A program made the position numbers and the translations under genes. A stretch of 64,000 bases of DNA from Macrolepiota albuminosa (lineage: Eukaryota > Basidiomycota > Agaricomycetes > Agaricales > Agaricaceae), in contig JAMWFC010000028.1 in assembly GCA_027475525.1 (NCBI GenBank), positions 546,831 to 610,830 of the forward strand. The letters run 5' to 3'. This document shows positions 55,246-64,000 of this stretch, piece after piece. Position 1 is the stretch's first letter; every line of letters begins with the position of its first letter. Under the pieces are notes generated by a model. It was not told the origin of the DNA. It ran no database searches and saw nothing but the letters and a program-made list of their open reading frames with translations.

Positions 55246-56511
55246 CTATTGAAAACCCTCCCCTGCCGAACCAAAGGATACATCCGATGGTTCTGCTACA
55301 GCTTCCACAGGACCCAAGGACTCCTCCAGGGGTTCTGCTTCAGTCTGTACATCTGGGGAGGGGTTTCCTCGAACGTCTCGGGCAGCAAGGAGCTGGAGAA
55401 GGAGCTCCTCCTGCTCTGAAGCTGAGAGATAGCGCACCTCTAACCCCTGGGGACAATACCGAGCGAAGTGACCAGGCTTTCCACAGCGACGGCAGAGGAG
55501 AGGAAGGGAGGAACGTTGACAAGAGGCATCGACATCCATAGGTACTCCAAAGGGAAGAGGACGTGCTGCAGGTACCTGAGCTGGGGGTGGAGCGCGGAAT
55601 GGAAGGGAAGGCTGGATGGGATGACGAGCAGAAAAGGATGCCTGTGGAGTGGAGCGAGGGGCAGTTCCACGGTGGAGCTCACGTCGTAACTCCATGAGCT
55701 GCCACTGATCACGTGCTACCTGATACCAGGTCTCGATACTCGTGTCATCAGGTCGTCCCTCAGCCATGCTGTCGATCCGATCCATGAGAGAGGGAAGGAG
55801 GCCATCTCGGAAGGTGAGACAGAGCTGAAGACCATCCGGATAACAGGCCTGTTCAGCAAGAGCTCTGAAGGAGTCGATGTACTCATCTAGGGTCCGCTTC
55901 CCCTGCCCATATTGATGAGGATCTCGGAGAGTGAGGGCTGCCACCTTAGCAGGGTCCAAGGGGAAGAACTCTGTCCGAAACTCCTTCTCAAACTGATCCC
56001 AACTTCCAAAACTCTCTACTCCTCCAGGACGTCGAAAGACTCGTAGCGCGTATGTTGAAGCTCGCCCAGACTTCATGTAAGAAAGAACCCAAGCGATTTT
56101 GAGAGCGTCAGAGGGGAAAGCCTCACCACTGAGCTGAATATAGGTGATGCAGGACTGCAGGAAACGCTCGCCTATCGCTCGGTCACCATTGAATGCGTCT
56201 GGGAGTGCTGGGCGAGGAATATTGGCATGAACTGGGGGGGAGGCCCCAAAGCGAGGGACTGGGGGTGTGCCAGCCCTAACTGGAGGTGCCTGGAGAGGGG
56301 TAGGAGTGAGAGGGAGGCGCTCTAAGAGGGCCTGAAGGGAATGGGAGATAGTGTCTGTGGCCTGACGTAATCCAGCAAGTTCGGTGGTGTGAAGGGTGAG
56401 GGAAGCTTGAGTGGTCTGCACCTGAGTCTCCAGAGCAAGCAAGCGACCCCAGGCATCATCCTGAGGGGCAGAAGCGTCCAGGGGAGTGTCTGAGGGGGCT
56501 GGTTGGGTCAT
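55246..56511 (-). CDS. gag: Chromovirus Gag
   Basis: 421 residues, uninterrupted. An N-terminal helical part (about 25-70, RLLALETQVQTTQASLTLHT) is followed by the capsid-type Retrotrans_gag core (about 100-265: PDAFNGDRAIGERFLQSCIT, then GSWDQFEKEFRTEFFP, then GKRTLDEYIDSFRALAEQAC). A CCHC zinc knuckle, CRRCGKPGHFARYC (C-x2-C-x4-H-x4-C), lies near residues 339-352. Gag packages the RNA into virus-like particles. The acidic tail ends EGFQ just before pol. Confidence 0.96.
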   Translation of the reverse strand: MTQPAPSDTPLDASAPQDDAWGRLLALETQVQTTQASLTLHTTELAGLRQATDTISHSLQALLERLPLTPTPLQAPPVRAGTPPVPRFGASPPVHANIPRPALPDAFNGDRAIGERFLQSCITYIQLSGEAFPSDALKIAWVLSYMKSGRASTYALRVFRRPGGVESFGSWDQFEKEFRTEFFPLDPAKVAALTLRDPHQYGQGKRTLDEYIDSFRALAEQACYPDGLQLCLTFRDGLLPSLMDRIDSMAEGRPDDTSIETWYQVARDQWQLMELRRELHRGTAPRSTPQASFSARHPIQPSLPFRAPPPAQVPAARPLPFGVPMDVDASCQRSSLPLLCRRCGKPGHFARYCPQGLEVRYLSASEQEELLLQLLAARDVRGNPSPDVQTEAEPLEESLGPVEAVAEPSDVSFGSAGEGFQ

Positions 56512-56625
56512 AGAAGCAACAGAGGGGCAGGGAGTAATCCAGTGGGGGAGGGACCTAAAGGGGCAAGAGAGGGCTCAAGCGGGCTGAAGGGGGCTCCCAG
56601 ACCGAAATGTAGAGACTTGTTCTGC
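56512..56625 (-). promoter_or_regulatory. Chromovirus 5' leader (primer-binding region)
   Basis: 114 bp between the 5' LTR and the gag ATG. On the minus strand it begins GCAGAACAAGTCTCTACATT. A primer-binding site that starts with TGG right after the LTR, the usual tRNA type, is not present; the first TGG-containing word (TCTGGGAGCC) lies about 25 nt inside. The priming mode is therefore unclear. Confidence 0.6.
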
Positions 56626-57144
56626 TGTAAGGGCGACCTCTAGAGGCTGTGGCTCAGTCACACAGCTGGCAGAGGGAGATCCAAAGTGTATTAGAATATA
56701 TACTGACAATATCAAGGTAGCTACTCACCTGGCAGAGGGAGATCCAAAGAGAACAAGTCTGGGGATTCCCTATGCCAGGTTGGACGCTTCTGGGGCCTCT
56801 GAAGCGTGGGAAACAACTGTACAGTACAACAAAACCTTAAAAACTCGAAAATTGACTAACCAAACAAGTGTGCAAACAAGGGAGGAAAACTCCGGACTTT
56901 AGAAGTCAGAAAGGCAAACTCCGGCTTATCTAAGCAGCCTGAGAGCGGTGCTGAAGGGCCCACACTTGTCTGAGTGATAGCTAAAGAACCAGAGCACCTC
57001 AAAGGTTGAGAATAGTACCAACAGATAGTGTTGAAGAAGTAGTAACAGCAAAATGAGAGAATGGTAGAAGAAATAAGGAAGTGACTGAAAGGAGAGTGAA
57101 GAAATAAGGAGTGAAAGAAGAAAGGAATGAGGGGTCCCCTGACA
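56626..57144 (-). repeat. Chromovirus 5' LTR
   Basis: 519 bp, same ends as the 3' LTR. Three transitions distinguish it from the 3' copy. Transcription of the element starts within this copy and runs toward lower coordinates. Confidence 0.95.
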
Positions 57145-57735
57145 GTTTCTATTTGTTGCAATGTGTACAGCTCCTGAATCAAGGTCAATGAGTGATCAAA
57201 ATAAGAGGTCAAAACATACAGAAAAATGAGATGAGTGGGTCTGATATGATACAGCACATCTGAGTACCTCTCCATCACCTGGAGAATCCCCTGATAAGTC
57301 ATGGTGCGCATCTTGATCCCAGATGGGTGGTGAGAAAATATGTGAGGGCGCCACAACAGTATTTCATAGTAGTACTCCATGTAGTAGTAGATTGAAAATG
57401 AAAGGACGTGTTGTATGTCTTTGAATGTATGTCTTGCTAGTGCAGACAACAAACTATCAGTCCATAACAGCATTTGAAAGTGTTGAAGTCCATGACATCA
57501 TTGTTTAAAAACATTATTGATCAAGTCTTGTCCCACCTCTGCATCTCCTACAGCACTACCACCTGCTTTGCGCACATCATTATGCTGATGCACTGCTATA
57601 TATACTGTGTCTAGAGGAAATAGCATCCCAGGAGCACTCTAGATGATGGCTTGTAGATGCACAATGGCCACTTAAATGTTGAATGTCTTGTTGGGAAGTG
57701 TTGTAGCATGACAAGTTGTCTCTGCCATTATGCTT
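57145..57735 (-). pseudogene. U3 relic, upstream half (cut by the chromovirus)
   Basis: The minus strand reads MAETTCHATTLPNKTFNI (from about 57729), stop, VAIVHLQAII, stop, SAPGMLFPLDTVYIAVHQHN, DVRKAGGSAVGDAEVGQDLI, stop, then MLLWTDSLLSALARHTFKDI (57473), YYYMEYYYEILLWRPHIFSH, PSGIKMRTMTYQGILQVMER and YVLTSYFDHSLTLIQELYTL, LQQIET up to the insertion. It is consistently protein-like in one frame with three stops. No family recognised. The downstream half is at 50410-50648. Confidence 0.45.
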
Positions 57736-57869
57736 AGATGGAGAAGCATAATGAAGGGGCACACAAGAGAGCAGAGAAGGACATAGAGGACAAAATAAAG
57801 AGATGGCATGGAGAAGATTGGAGTGGAAAAGATATCCAATCATGTAGTATGTGCCCTAGTTTGAGAGAA

Positions 57870-58150
57870 CAAAACATATAATGACAGCAAAAATCAAAGA
57901 CATTTTTCCCACACATATCTGTAACTGTACAGACAAATGTATCACATGACAGTAAAAATCAAAGACATTCTTCCTATGTGTACCTAGTCTACTGCTTACT
58001 AAGTAACCATACAAATGAACAGCACATATCACATGACAGTAAAAAATAAAGACACTATTCCCACACTTACCCAAAGGAAATAATGACAATGAGAACAAAT
58101 ATTGTCACATGATGGCAAAAATTGAAGATATTTTTCCCACACATAGTCTG
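57870..58150. repeat. Four imperfect tandem units
   Basis: The phrase CATGACAGTAAAAATCAAAG and then ACATT.TTCCCACACAT recurs four times (about 57878-57913, 57945-57977, 58032-58067, 58108-58145) at 65-85 bp intervals. Units differ by substitutions and spacer length. On the minus strand they produce repeated MCGKN-like peptides, which explains the ORFs at 57734-58288. Confidence 0.65.
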
Positions 58151-58436
58151 CTGCACAGAAAAATCTTGATCTATTCTAGATCTTGTGTAGATAACTCTCC
58201 CCCTGCATTTCTTTTTGCATAATATGATGACATACCTCTTTCCTTGAAAACACATTAAAATTTTTAAGAAAAATAAACTGGCAGCCAAGGGCTAGGAAGT
58301 CAAGATGAATTTACTGGATTTCTGAACAACAGGTAATCTTAGCTGGGCCTCCTCACTGGGCAAGGATATAGCCTAGGTGGCAGCTATTTTTATAGCAGAC
58401 AGTGTCACATAGCAGTTCTATTTAAGGAAAAGTACC
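58151..58436. other. Unassigned
   Basis: No motif recognised between the tandem units and the LINE 3 frame. Confidence 0.4.
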
Positions 58437-59265
58437 ATGTACTTGAACATTGCCCAAACTACACTACCTGTTACAACTGGAGATGAAACCAACACTTGGG
58501 AAAGAACTAACAGCAACAGACAACTCCCCACTCAGGCAGGAGGGGACTATAGCCATACCATTATCCATGACTCTGAAGATAGCCTGAGAGGGATTGGCAA
58601 TGGATTGCAGCACAACCAGCTCCCAATGGAAGAGATTCTCATGCAATCCTCTACTGAGGAGGTGCTGGACACATCAACAGAAAGGAAGAACTCACTCCCT
58701 GGAACCAAAAAAAAAGAGCAAATGAGGCATGTTGAAATTTCTATCACTAAATATGAAGGGTGGGGCTTCCATATCCACTATAATGAAGTGACACAAAATG
58801 TGCCAACTAATGAGAGAGAACAAAATTGATGTACTAGCAAAACAAGAGTCTCACCTGAGTGAATGCTAGAAGAAGAAAATAGAGGAACTCTTCAAATAGC
58901 AGATGAGTGTCATTGTGAGCTCTGATCTAGAACACTCAAATGCCATGGACGTGGCCTTTATATTGGACAAATGTACCACAAGGTGGTAGGAGGCAAGATC
59001 CTGAGAGTTAATTCCAGGCAGAGCAGTAATATTAGAACTGCCATGGTTTGAGGAACAAGTACTGAGCTGCCTAAATATATACGCACCTAATGGGCTAAGA
59101 GAAAATAAAATTTTTTAGAAAAAACTGAGAACAAACTGGATGGTGAGACTGAGCATTCCCAAACTATGCATAATGTTAGATGATATGAACATTGTAAAAA
59201 AAGCTATAGACAGACTACTGGCCCATACAGACCCATCAGGAGGTGTTAAAACTCTGATGGTTTAG
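58437..59265 (+). pseudogene. LINE 3: leader and endonuclease fragment
   Basis: A 130-codon frame (58437-58829) starts MYLNIAQTTLPVTTGDETNT and near its end enters the APE-type endonuclease: RHVEISITKYEGWGFHIHYN. With frame changes it continues IDVLAKQESHLSE (about 58830-58860), SVIVSSDLEHSNAMDVAFIL, ELIPGRAVILELPWFEEQVL, SCLNIYAPNGLRENKIF (about 59071-59121), DDMNIVKKAIDRLLAHTDPS. QESHL and LNIYAPN are hallmark endonuclease motifs. It is cut at about 59270 by repeat R-B; the catalytic GTDH end is missing. Confidence 0.8.
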
Positions 59266-59273
59266 TTAGTACT

Positions 59274-60207
59274 TGGTGTAAGTATTACTATTAGTTCTGA
59301 GGCTTTCTTGAAGTCTTAGAAAGTTTCCTCTAATCCATACTGGTACTTGAGGATAAGGTTGATGTATTGGGTGCTTTACAGAATATCAAATATCCTGATG
59401 GGCAGAAGAAGGTTCTCAATAAACTCCAGCCTGAGTAGTTCACTCCCTGGGAACCACCAAGCCTTTGTCTACCAATAGACTTTCAATATGAGGTGTTCAA
59501 TAAACTCTAGCCTAGGTGATTTACTCCCTGGAAACCACTGAGCCTTTGCCTATCAAATGCCTGTCTATTCTCTACTAAACTTGGGCTATTTATACTGTTT
59601 TTTTAGTACACAGACCACTATTTACACCTGACTCTTTGTTGTCAACTCCCCAGTGTCCAAAACATATTTGATAGCCCAATTTCCCTTTTTGAGAGGCATG
59701 TTTCAGTGCCACCAGTTCCACCATTCAACTTCTTGTTCCACCATTCCTCTAGATGTTTCTGATTGCCACTATCCCATTTGCTTCAGCTCCATTTAGCACA
59801 ATCCCATTCATAGATCCTTCTTTCCTCTTTTAGTGCTTCTCTGCATTCCATGCTTCTTTTGGCATCCCTCCATGCTTCTTTTCCTTTCCCCTTTCAGTCA
59901 TGGCAAATTGGACATTGTCAGATCTGATCTTGATCTAGATCATCACAAATTGATCCCATTTTATCACTTCTGCCAGCTCCCATGCTTCCCCTACTCATTA
60001 CAGTGGTTGGACTATTATTGAGTTGATAGCTTGAGCTGGTCCCTTCCCTTTGTTCTGTACTGTCTGTGTATTTATTGAGGTGTTTTTGGAGATATAATTT
60101 GTTGAAACTGCTACTAGGAGGCTTACAGTTTTCAGCCTTATGATTAAATGTTTATTTTGACTTCTGATACATGTTGTGTCCCTGACTGCTAGTACAGTTT
60201 CATATCA
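59274..60207 (-). repeat. LTR-like repeat R-B, copy 3
   Basis: 934 bp in reverse orientation: the minus strand starts TGATATGAAACTGTACTAGC and ends CTTACACCA, collinear with copies 1 and 2. It is longer because of an internal direct repeat of about 70 bp (59427-59490 and 59499-59565, sharing CAATAAACTC.AGCCT.....TTACTCCCTGG). It separates LINE 3 from the repeat that follows. Confidence 0.6.
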
Positions 60208-60314
60208 ATGGCTCTAAATACATACCTCAATCTAGCAGACTTTCACGACTCCTCCCACCTGGAACCACCTCAGGGCACCTCCGGAACCCCATCTGAAACT
60301 TCCTGCCAACTCCA
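60208..60314 (+). other. Short Pro/Ser/Thr-coding spacer
   Basis: Pyrimidine-rich sequence between R-B and LTR-like repeat R-D. It is open in one frame (LADFHDSSHLEPPQGTSG), but this is probably composition bias. Confidence 0.25.
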
Positions 60315-61000
60315 TGACACAACCCCTGCTATCAGGACTGCCCCCACTACTATCATGCACATCAAGCCCCACCATCACACCACATCCCCTGACAGTCCCG
60401 CTGCACAAACCCCAGAACTATCTACTAGCACATGCCAATCACCAGATCACATCAACTACCCTAGCCATCATGCATCAGGACACTCTTCTGCACCAATTGA
60501 TCGCACATCCTACATGCATGATTCCCAATATACAGTTTTCCCTCTGCTCATTAACTCCTGGAACCACCCAAGACATCTCAAGACCCCTCAGGAACCCAGA
60601 GCAGCCCCCACCGGTATTTAAGAGTAGCTACCATTTGTCGTACTCTAGTCTTGATATTACATTGATTGTTTTTGTGCCCTTTGTTTGACTGGTATGCACT
60701 GATTGGCACGATTGGCTGGCATGCACACTCAATTTGTTCACATGCTCTTAAGATTGGTACGCACTTCATGACTTAAGCTTTACTAATTGAGTCTTGCCCT
60801 AGACCCTCCGGTTCTTGACTTGACTCCAATCTCCTTCATCTTTTTGACTTCACCTGATCCCGGACTAAGTCCCTTACCCCAGGAATCCTCTGCTTGCATC
60901 TTGAACCCTGGAGCACAGTCTGGAGTTCCAAACACCCAAGTACACGTAGATCAAGTCTGCCTTGTAAGGGCGTTGCTTTCCCAGGAAGCCCCCAACTCAG
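60315..61000 (+). repeat. LTR-like repeat R-D, copy 1
   Basis: Direct repeat of 63339-64000. It starts TGACACAACCCCTGCTATCA and runs through CTACTCTAGTCTTGATATTACA-like sequence (TACTCTAGTCTTGATATTAC) to TCAAGTCTGCCTTGTAAGGG and beyond. The copies are clearly diverged (roughly 80% by eye). The two may be LTRs of one element (60.3-64+ kb), but the interior is partly LINE. Confidence 0.65.
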
Positions 61001-61009
61001 CAGAACCTG

Positions 61010-61985
61010 ACACAGATGGATGGAGGTGGAAAAACCTAATGGTCTCAATGACACTGATAAACGCTTGGCAATCATACATTGGAGAAGGGAAATACACCAT
61101 GCCAATATGTCTTATGAGAGACAAGGAACTTCTAGACAGGATAGAAACCCTGAGAATAGAACACCAGGAGAAACTTAAGGAATGCATTGATAATAGAACA
61201 GATCAAGAGAATCCCCAATGCTTGCACAAAGTTTTCAAGGGTAAAATGGTAGACATGATAAGGAAATGTCTAAAAAAGTAAAACCAAAAATCCTATGAGA
61301 AATTAATGCCCTGAAAAGGCACCAGAGAGAGATGCTGAATAACACTACAATTAACAAAAACTCTAAAAGAGAAGAAGCAGCTATACTCAACAAAAGAATA
61401 AAGGACTTGGAGACACAACATTTCACAAGAGTGAGGGACACAGTAGCAACTAGCTTCTTTCTGTATGGTGAAACAGTGACAAATAAACAAAGAACACAAG
61501 GCAAGGGACAGTATTCCAGCCCTACAGAAATCATGCCCAAACAAAGATCTACTTGAATAGAGGTCAGAAAGGATGGTGGACATAGCAAAGCTACATGACA
61601 AGGAACTCCAAGACTGGGATATACCCATGAACCTCAGAAACCACAAACACAAAATGAAAAAGGTACTCACAAAGATAAAAGTAAAGGTGAATAATGAACA
61701 AGAGGAGATCCTGAAGACAATAATCACCAAGGAGAACATGGCAGAAGCCATAAGCAAACTGCAGAATGGGAAGGCAGCAGACCTCAATGGACTCACCTTG
61801 AGGTTTGAAACAGCACAGAGAAATGAAGCACCAGGCTTTGATGTAACGGAAACCTTGATGAGAGTCTTTCAAGACATAAAAACCTACAGTATAATAAAGG
61901 AAACAAATTTTGCTGAGGGTTGGATGTGCCCCATATACAAAAAGGGGAATAAAACAGACATAGGAAATTATCACCCTATTATTGT
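61010..61985 (+). pseudogene. LINE 4: linker and start of reverse transcriptase
   Basis: Plus strand: DTDGWRWKNLMVSMTLINAW (about 61007), a Lys/Glu-rich helical linker (61100-61560), then KMVDIAKLHDKELQDWDIPM-like sequence, ITKENMAEAISKLQNGKAAD (about 61726-61785), FAEGWMCPIYKKGNKTDIGN (61909-61968) and YHPI. GWMCPIYKKG.k.diaNYRPI is the standard opening of an L1-type RT. It ends abruptly at about 61985; the catalytic Asp residues are missing. It may be the continuation of LINE 3, separated by R-B and R-D insertions with some loss. Confidence 0.78.
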
Positions 61986-63330
61986 CCCACACACACTGAC
62001 TCATTTCCTGATGCCTCCTTCTAATGACAAAGTTGCGCTCTTAATTGTGTAGGAGGCCCAAGATGCTAGGTACCAGTGCTGGCTTGACTGTGAGCATATG
62101 GCAGCACTTGCCTAGCAATGTAAGTGAACCCATGGCTGTTTTTCTTAGTATGATTAACTTCACTTTTTCAGAGCAACAAAATGCTTCCATGCTGGAGGTG
62201 GGCCTGAGCCATCCTCTGGAGGCAGTCATGCTCCATTCTTCTGGGTCAGTTCTTGAGGCAGGTTCCAGCCTTAGTTCTGCTCCTGGCTTTTGGCCAGTCC
62301 CTGAGCTGGGGCCTAGCCACAAACCAGCTCCTATGGAGGGGTCCAGCCATCTTATGCCCACTTTTTCACAAATGATGGTCTAGCCCTGTCTTTGTCTTGC
62401 ACCTTGACCTTGTCTTGTTGCCTCCAGTCCTTGTTGATCCAGAATGGCTTCAGGGACCATCTCAGTAGTCCCAGAAAATTTGTGTATTCTGTTGGCAGGC
62501 ATGATGCAGGCTGTGTTTGAGCAGGCCCTGGAGACTGTCCACCCACAGATGGTGTGTTAGCAATGGACTGGTAAGTGATTCCATATTTTTGGGTTGCTGC
62601 TGACATCATTTCTAGTGTGTGTACTGTGTCTACCAGGTGGTGCCATGCCTCTTTGCACTTTCAAGCCCTGCATCTTAGAAGGATTTGTCAGTTTGCAAGG
62701 CATGCTGCCTCAATCACAAGCAATGCTCTGTGTTGACCTTGTGGAGGGCACATTGCATGTTGCAGAAACAGGGGTGGCCACTAGAATGAGTGACCTGGAG
62801 GATGGGGGTAGAGGAGAGGGACTGGGTTGTGGAGCCAGAAAGAGGGCCATTGAGAGGGTCTGAAGAAACCCAGTTGGGTGATGTGCTGGTTAGTAGGGCC
62901 CCACCAGCAGTGCCTGCAAGAGGGTCCAGGGAAGGGTGGGGAGCCAGAGTCAGCCCATGGTCCTGGTCATGCACCAGGCAATCTGGGCCAAGATGAGCAG
63001 AGGTGGTTGAGGCAAGCACCCAGACAAGGAGAAGCAGTGAGCATTGCCCAGCTCTTCTCCTGAGCCATTGAAGAGGGCACATCTGCCTCCATGCACTTAT
63101 TTTCAGTGGTATTTTTCCCTTTATTGGGGTGATTGCTAGGTGTCAATGCAGGGACTCTCCAGAAGTGCCTAGAGCAGGCTGAACAAGAGCAGAGAGAGAT
63201 TGTGGATCAACACCAGATGACAGCAGTGCATCTCTGGGGTGTCCAGATGTCCCTGGCATGCAGCAAAGAAGAGGTGAGGCAAGAGGCAGCAGCCCAGAGG
63301 AAGCTAGAACCCTATCTAGGACCCCCTCAC
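61986..63330 (+). other. Unassigned, possibly interior of an R-D element
   Basis: Protein-like plus-strand pieces without known motifs: FQALETVHPQ-like text near 62518, MPLCTFKPCILEGFVSLQGM (62645 on), LHVAETGVATRMSDLEDGG (about 62752-62808) and QHQMTAVHLWGVQMSLACSK with EEVRQEAAAQRKLE (63208-63310). The Glu/Gln-rich helical end could be a gag-like coiled coil. Multiple stops. Confidence 0.3.
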
Positions 63331-63338
63331 CACCCCCA

Positions 63339-64000
63339 TGACACAACTCTTGCTATCACAACCAATGATGCTGCCATTATGTGCATCAAATCCTGCCATC
63401 ATGCATGCCTCTGACAGCCCTGCATCATGACCACCTGCTGGCATGGCCATTATTCCACAATCAACAATCAGATCACGTCAATCACTCCAGCTATCACACA
63501 TCATGCATCATGGCCTTCTCTCTGCACCAATTGATTGTGCGCTCTGCATGTGTGATCCCTGGTATACAGTCTCCCTCCTTTTACTGCTGCCTATTGATTC
63601 CCAGAACCCCTCAGGGACCTGGAGTAACCAAGAGTAGCTACCACTTGTAGTACTCTAGTCTTGATATTACACTGATTTGTTTACATGCCCTTTGACTGAC
63701 TAGTACACACTGACTAGCATGCTTTGACTGGCATGCTTAACATACATGTGTGCTCTTGAGATTGGTATGCACTTTGCAACTTACAGTTTATTGACCCTGG
63801 TCTTGTCTTAGAATCCTGGTTCTCGACTCAATCTTAACCCCTCTGTTCTTTGGCTCCACCCAATTCCCAGACTAAGTTCCTCCACCCTGGAAAATCCCCT
63901 GTTTGCATCTTGAATCCTGGAGCACAGTCTGGAGTTCCAGACACCAGAGTACACATAAATCAAGTCTGCCTTGTAAGAGCATTGCTTTCCTGGAAAGCCC
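63339..64000 (+). repeat. LTR-like repeat R-D, copy 2 (cut by window end)
   Basis: Starts TGACACAACTCTTGCTATCA and follows copy 1 to TCAAGTCTGCCTTGTAAGAG...GCTTTCCTGGAAAGCCC at the window edge. Same orientation as copy 1. The end lies outside the window, so LTR length and target duplication cannot be judged. Confidence 0.65.

Larger units (their letters stand above)
50649..57144 (-). mobile_element. Intact Ty3/gypsy chromovirus with LTRs and target duplication
   Basis: 6496 bp on the minus strand: 5' LTR 57144-56626, leader 56625-56512, gag 56511-55246, pol 55237-51179, polypurine tract 51183-51168, 3' LTR 51167-50649. Flanked by GTTTC on both sides (50644-50648 and 57145-57149). The LTRs are both 519 bp and differ, by my reading, at three positions, all transitions, so the insertion is recent. 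Both ORFs are open over their full length with all catalytic motifs present. Two solo LTRs of the same family lie at 22464 and 42882. Confidence 0.97.

Noticed and set aside
51134..55689. Many plus-strand ORFs opposite the chromovirus gag and pol
   Set aside because: They are antisense shadows of long, GC-richer ORFs; none shows a domain.
1..64000. CRISPR arrays, rRNA genes, intact tRNA genes, bacterial-type operons
   Set aside because: None seen; the sequence has eukaryotic introns and retroelements throughout.

Overview
The window looks like a repeat-rich, AT-rich piece of a filamentous basidiomycete (Agaricomycete-type) genome. Evidence for this: short spliceosomal introns of about 45-65 bp, a DUF6535 gene (a family typical of Agaricomycetes), a Ty3/gypsy chromovirus, Helitrons with a Pif1-type helicase, L1-type LINEs, a pogo-type transposase relic and decayed class 3 lipase and JmjC genes. 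Nearly all genes are broken by in-frame stops or frameshifts. The only clearly intact coding unit is a young chromovirus at 50.6-57.1 kb. PART A, 1-15.1 kb: a broken gypsy pol (1-2.8 kb); Helitron 1 (4.0-9.5 kb, + strand); copy A of an unrecognised four-exon gene family, here called U1 (10.7-11.6 kb); a decayed class 3 lipase (14.0-15.0 kb). This stretch carries seven perfect tandem duplications, all with a period of exactly 77 bp, which look like unmerged k-mer overlaps between contigs and not like biology. PART B, 15.1-25 kb: diverged unknown repeats, a 371 bp hairpin element (M1), a copia LTR with a protease remnant, a DUF6535-ankyrin gene on the minus strand with two in-frame stops, an LTR-like repeat (R-B), a LINE RT fragment split by a solo LTR, and U1 copy B (minus). 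PART C, 25.5-32.6 kb: Helitron 2 (+), with a DUF6570-like region, Rep, Pif1 helicase and a C-terminal papain-fold/USP-like domain. Helitron 1 ends with the same kind of domain. PART D, 33-49.6 kb: a decayed JmjC gene and an upstream unrecognised multi-exon gene (minus), R-B copy 2, three kinds of hairpin element, a long LINE split by a second solo LTR, an unrecognised spliced gene U2 (minus), a pogo-like transposase fragment and decayed Cys-pair ORFs. PART E, 49.6-64 kb: the intact chromovirus (LTRs differ at 3 of 519 positions, target duplication GTTTC) inside an already decayed minus-strand ORF (U3), then LINE pieces, R-B copy 3 (minus) and two direct copies of a further LTR-like repeat (60.3-61.0 and 63.3-64.0 kb). 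HOW THE PARTS RELATE: this is a nested transposon graveyard. Two chromovirus solo LTRs (with target duplications) sit inside LINE reading frames, and the intact chromovirus sits inside U3. Calls were made by eye from translations and motif recognition. No database search was run.
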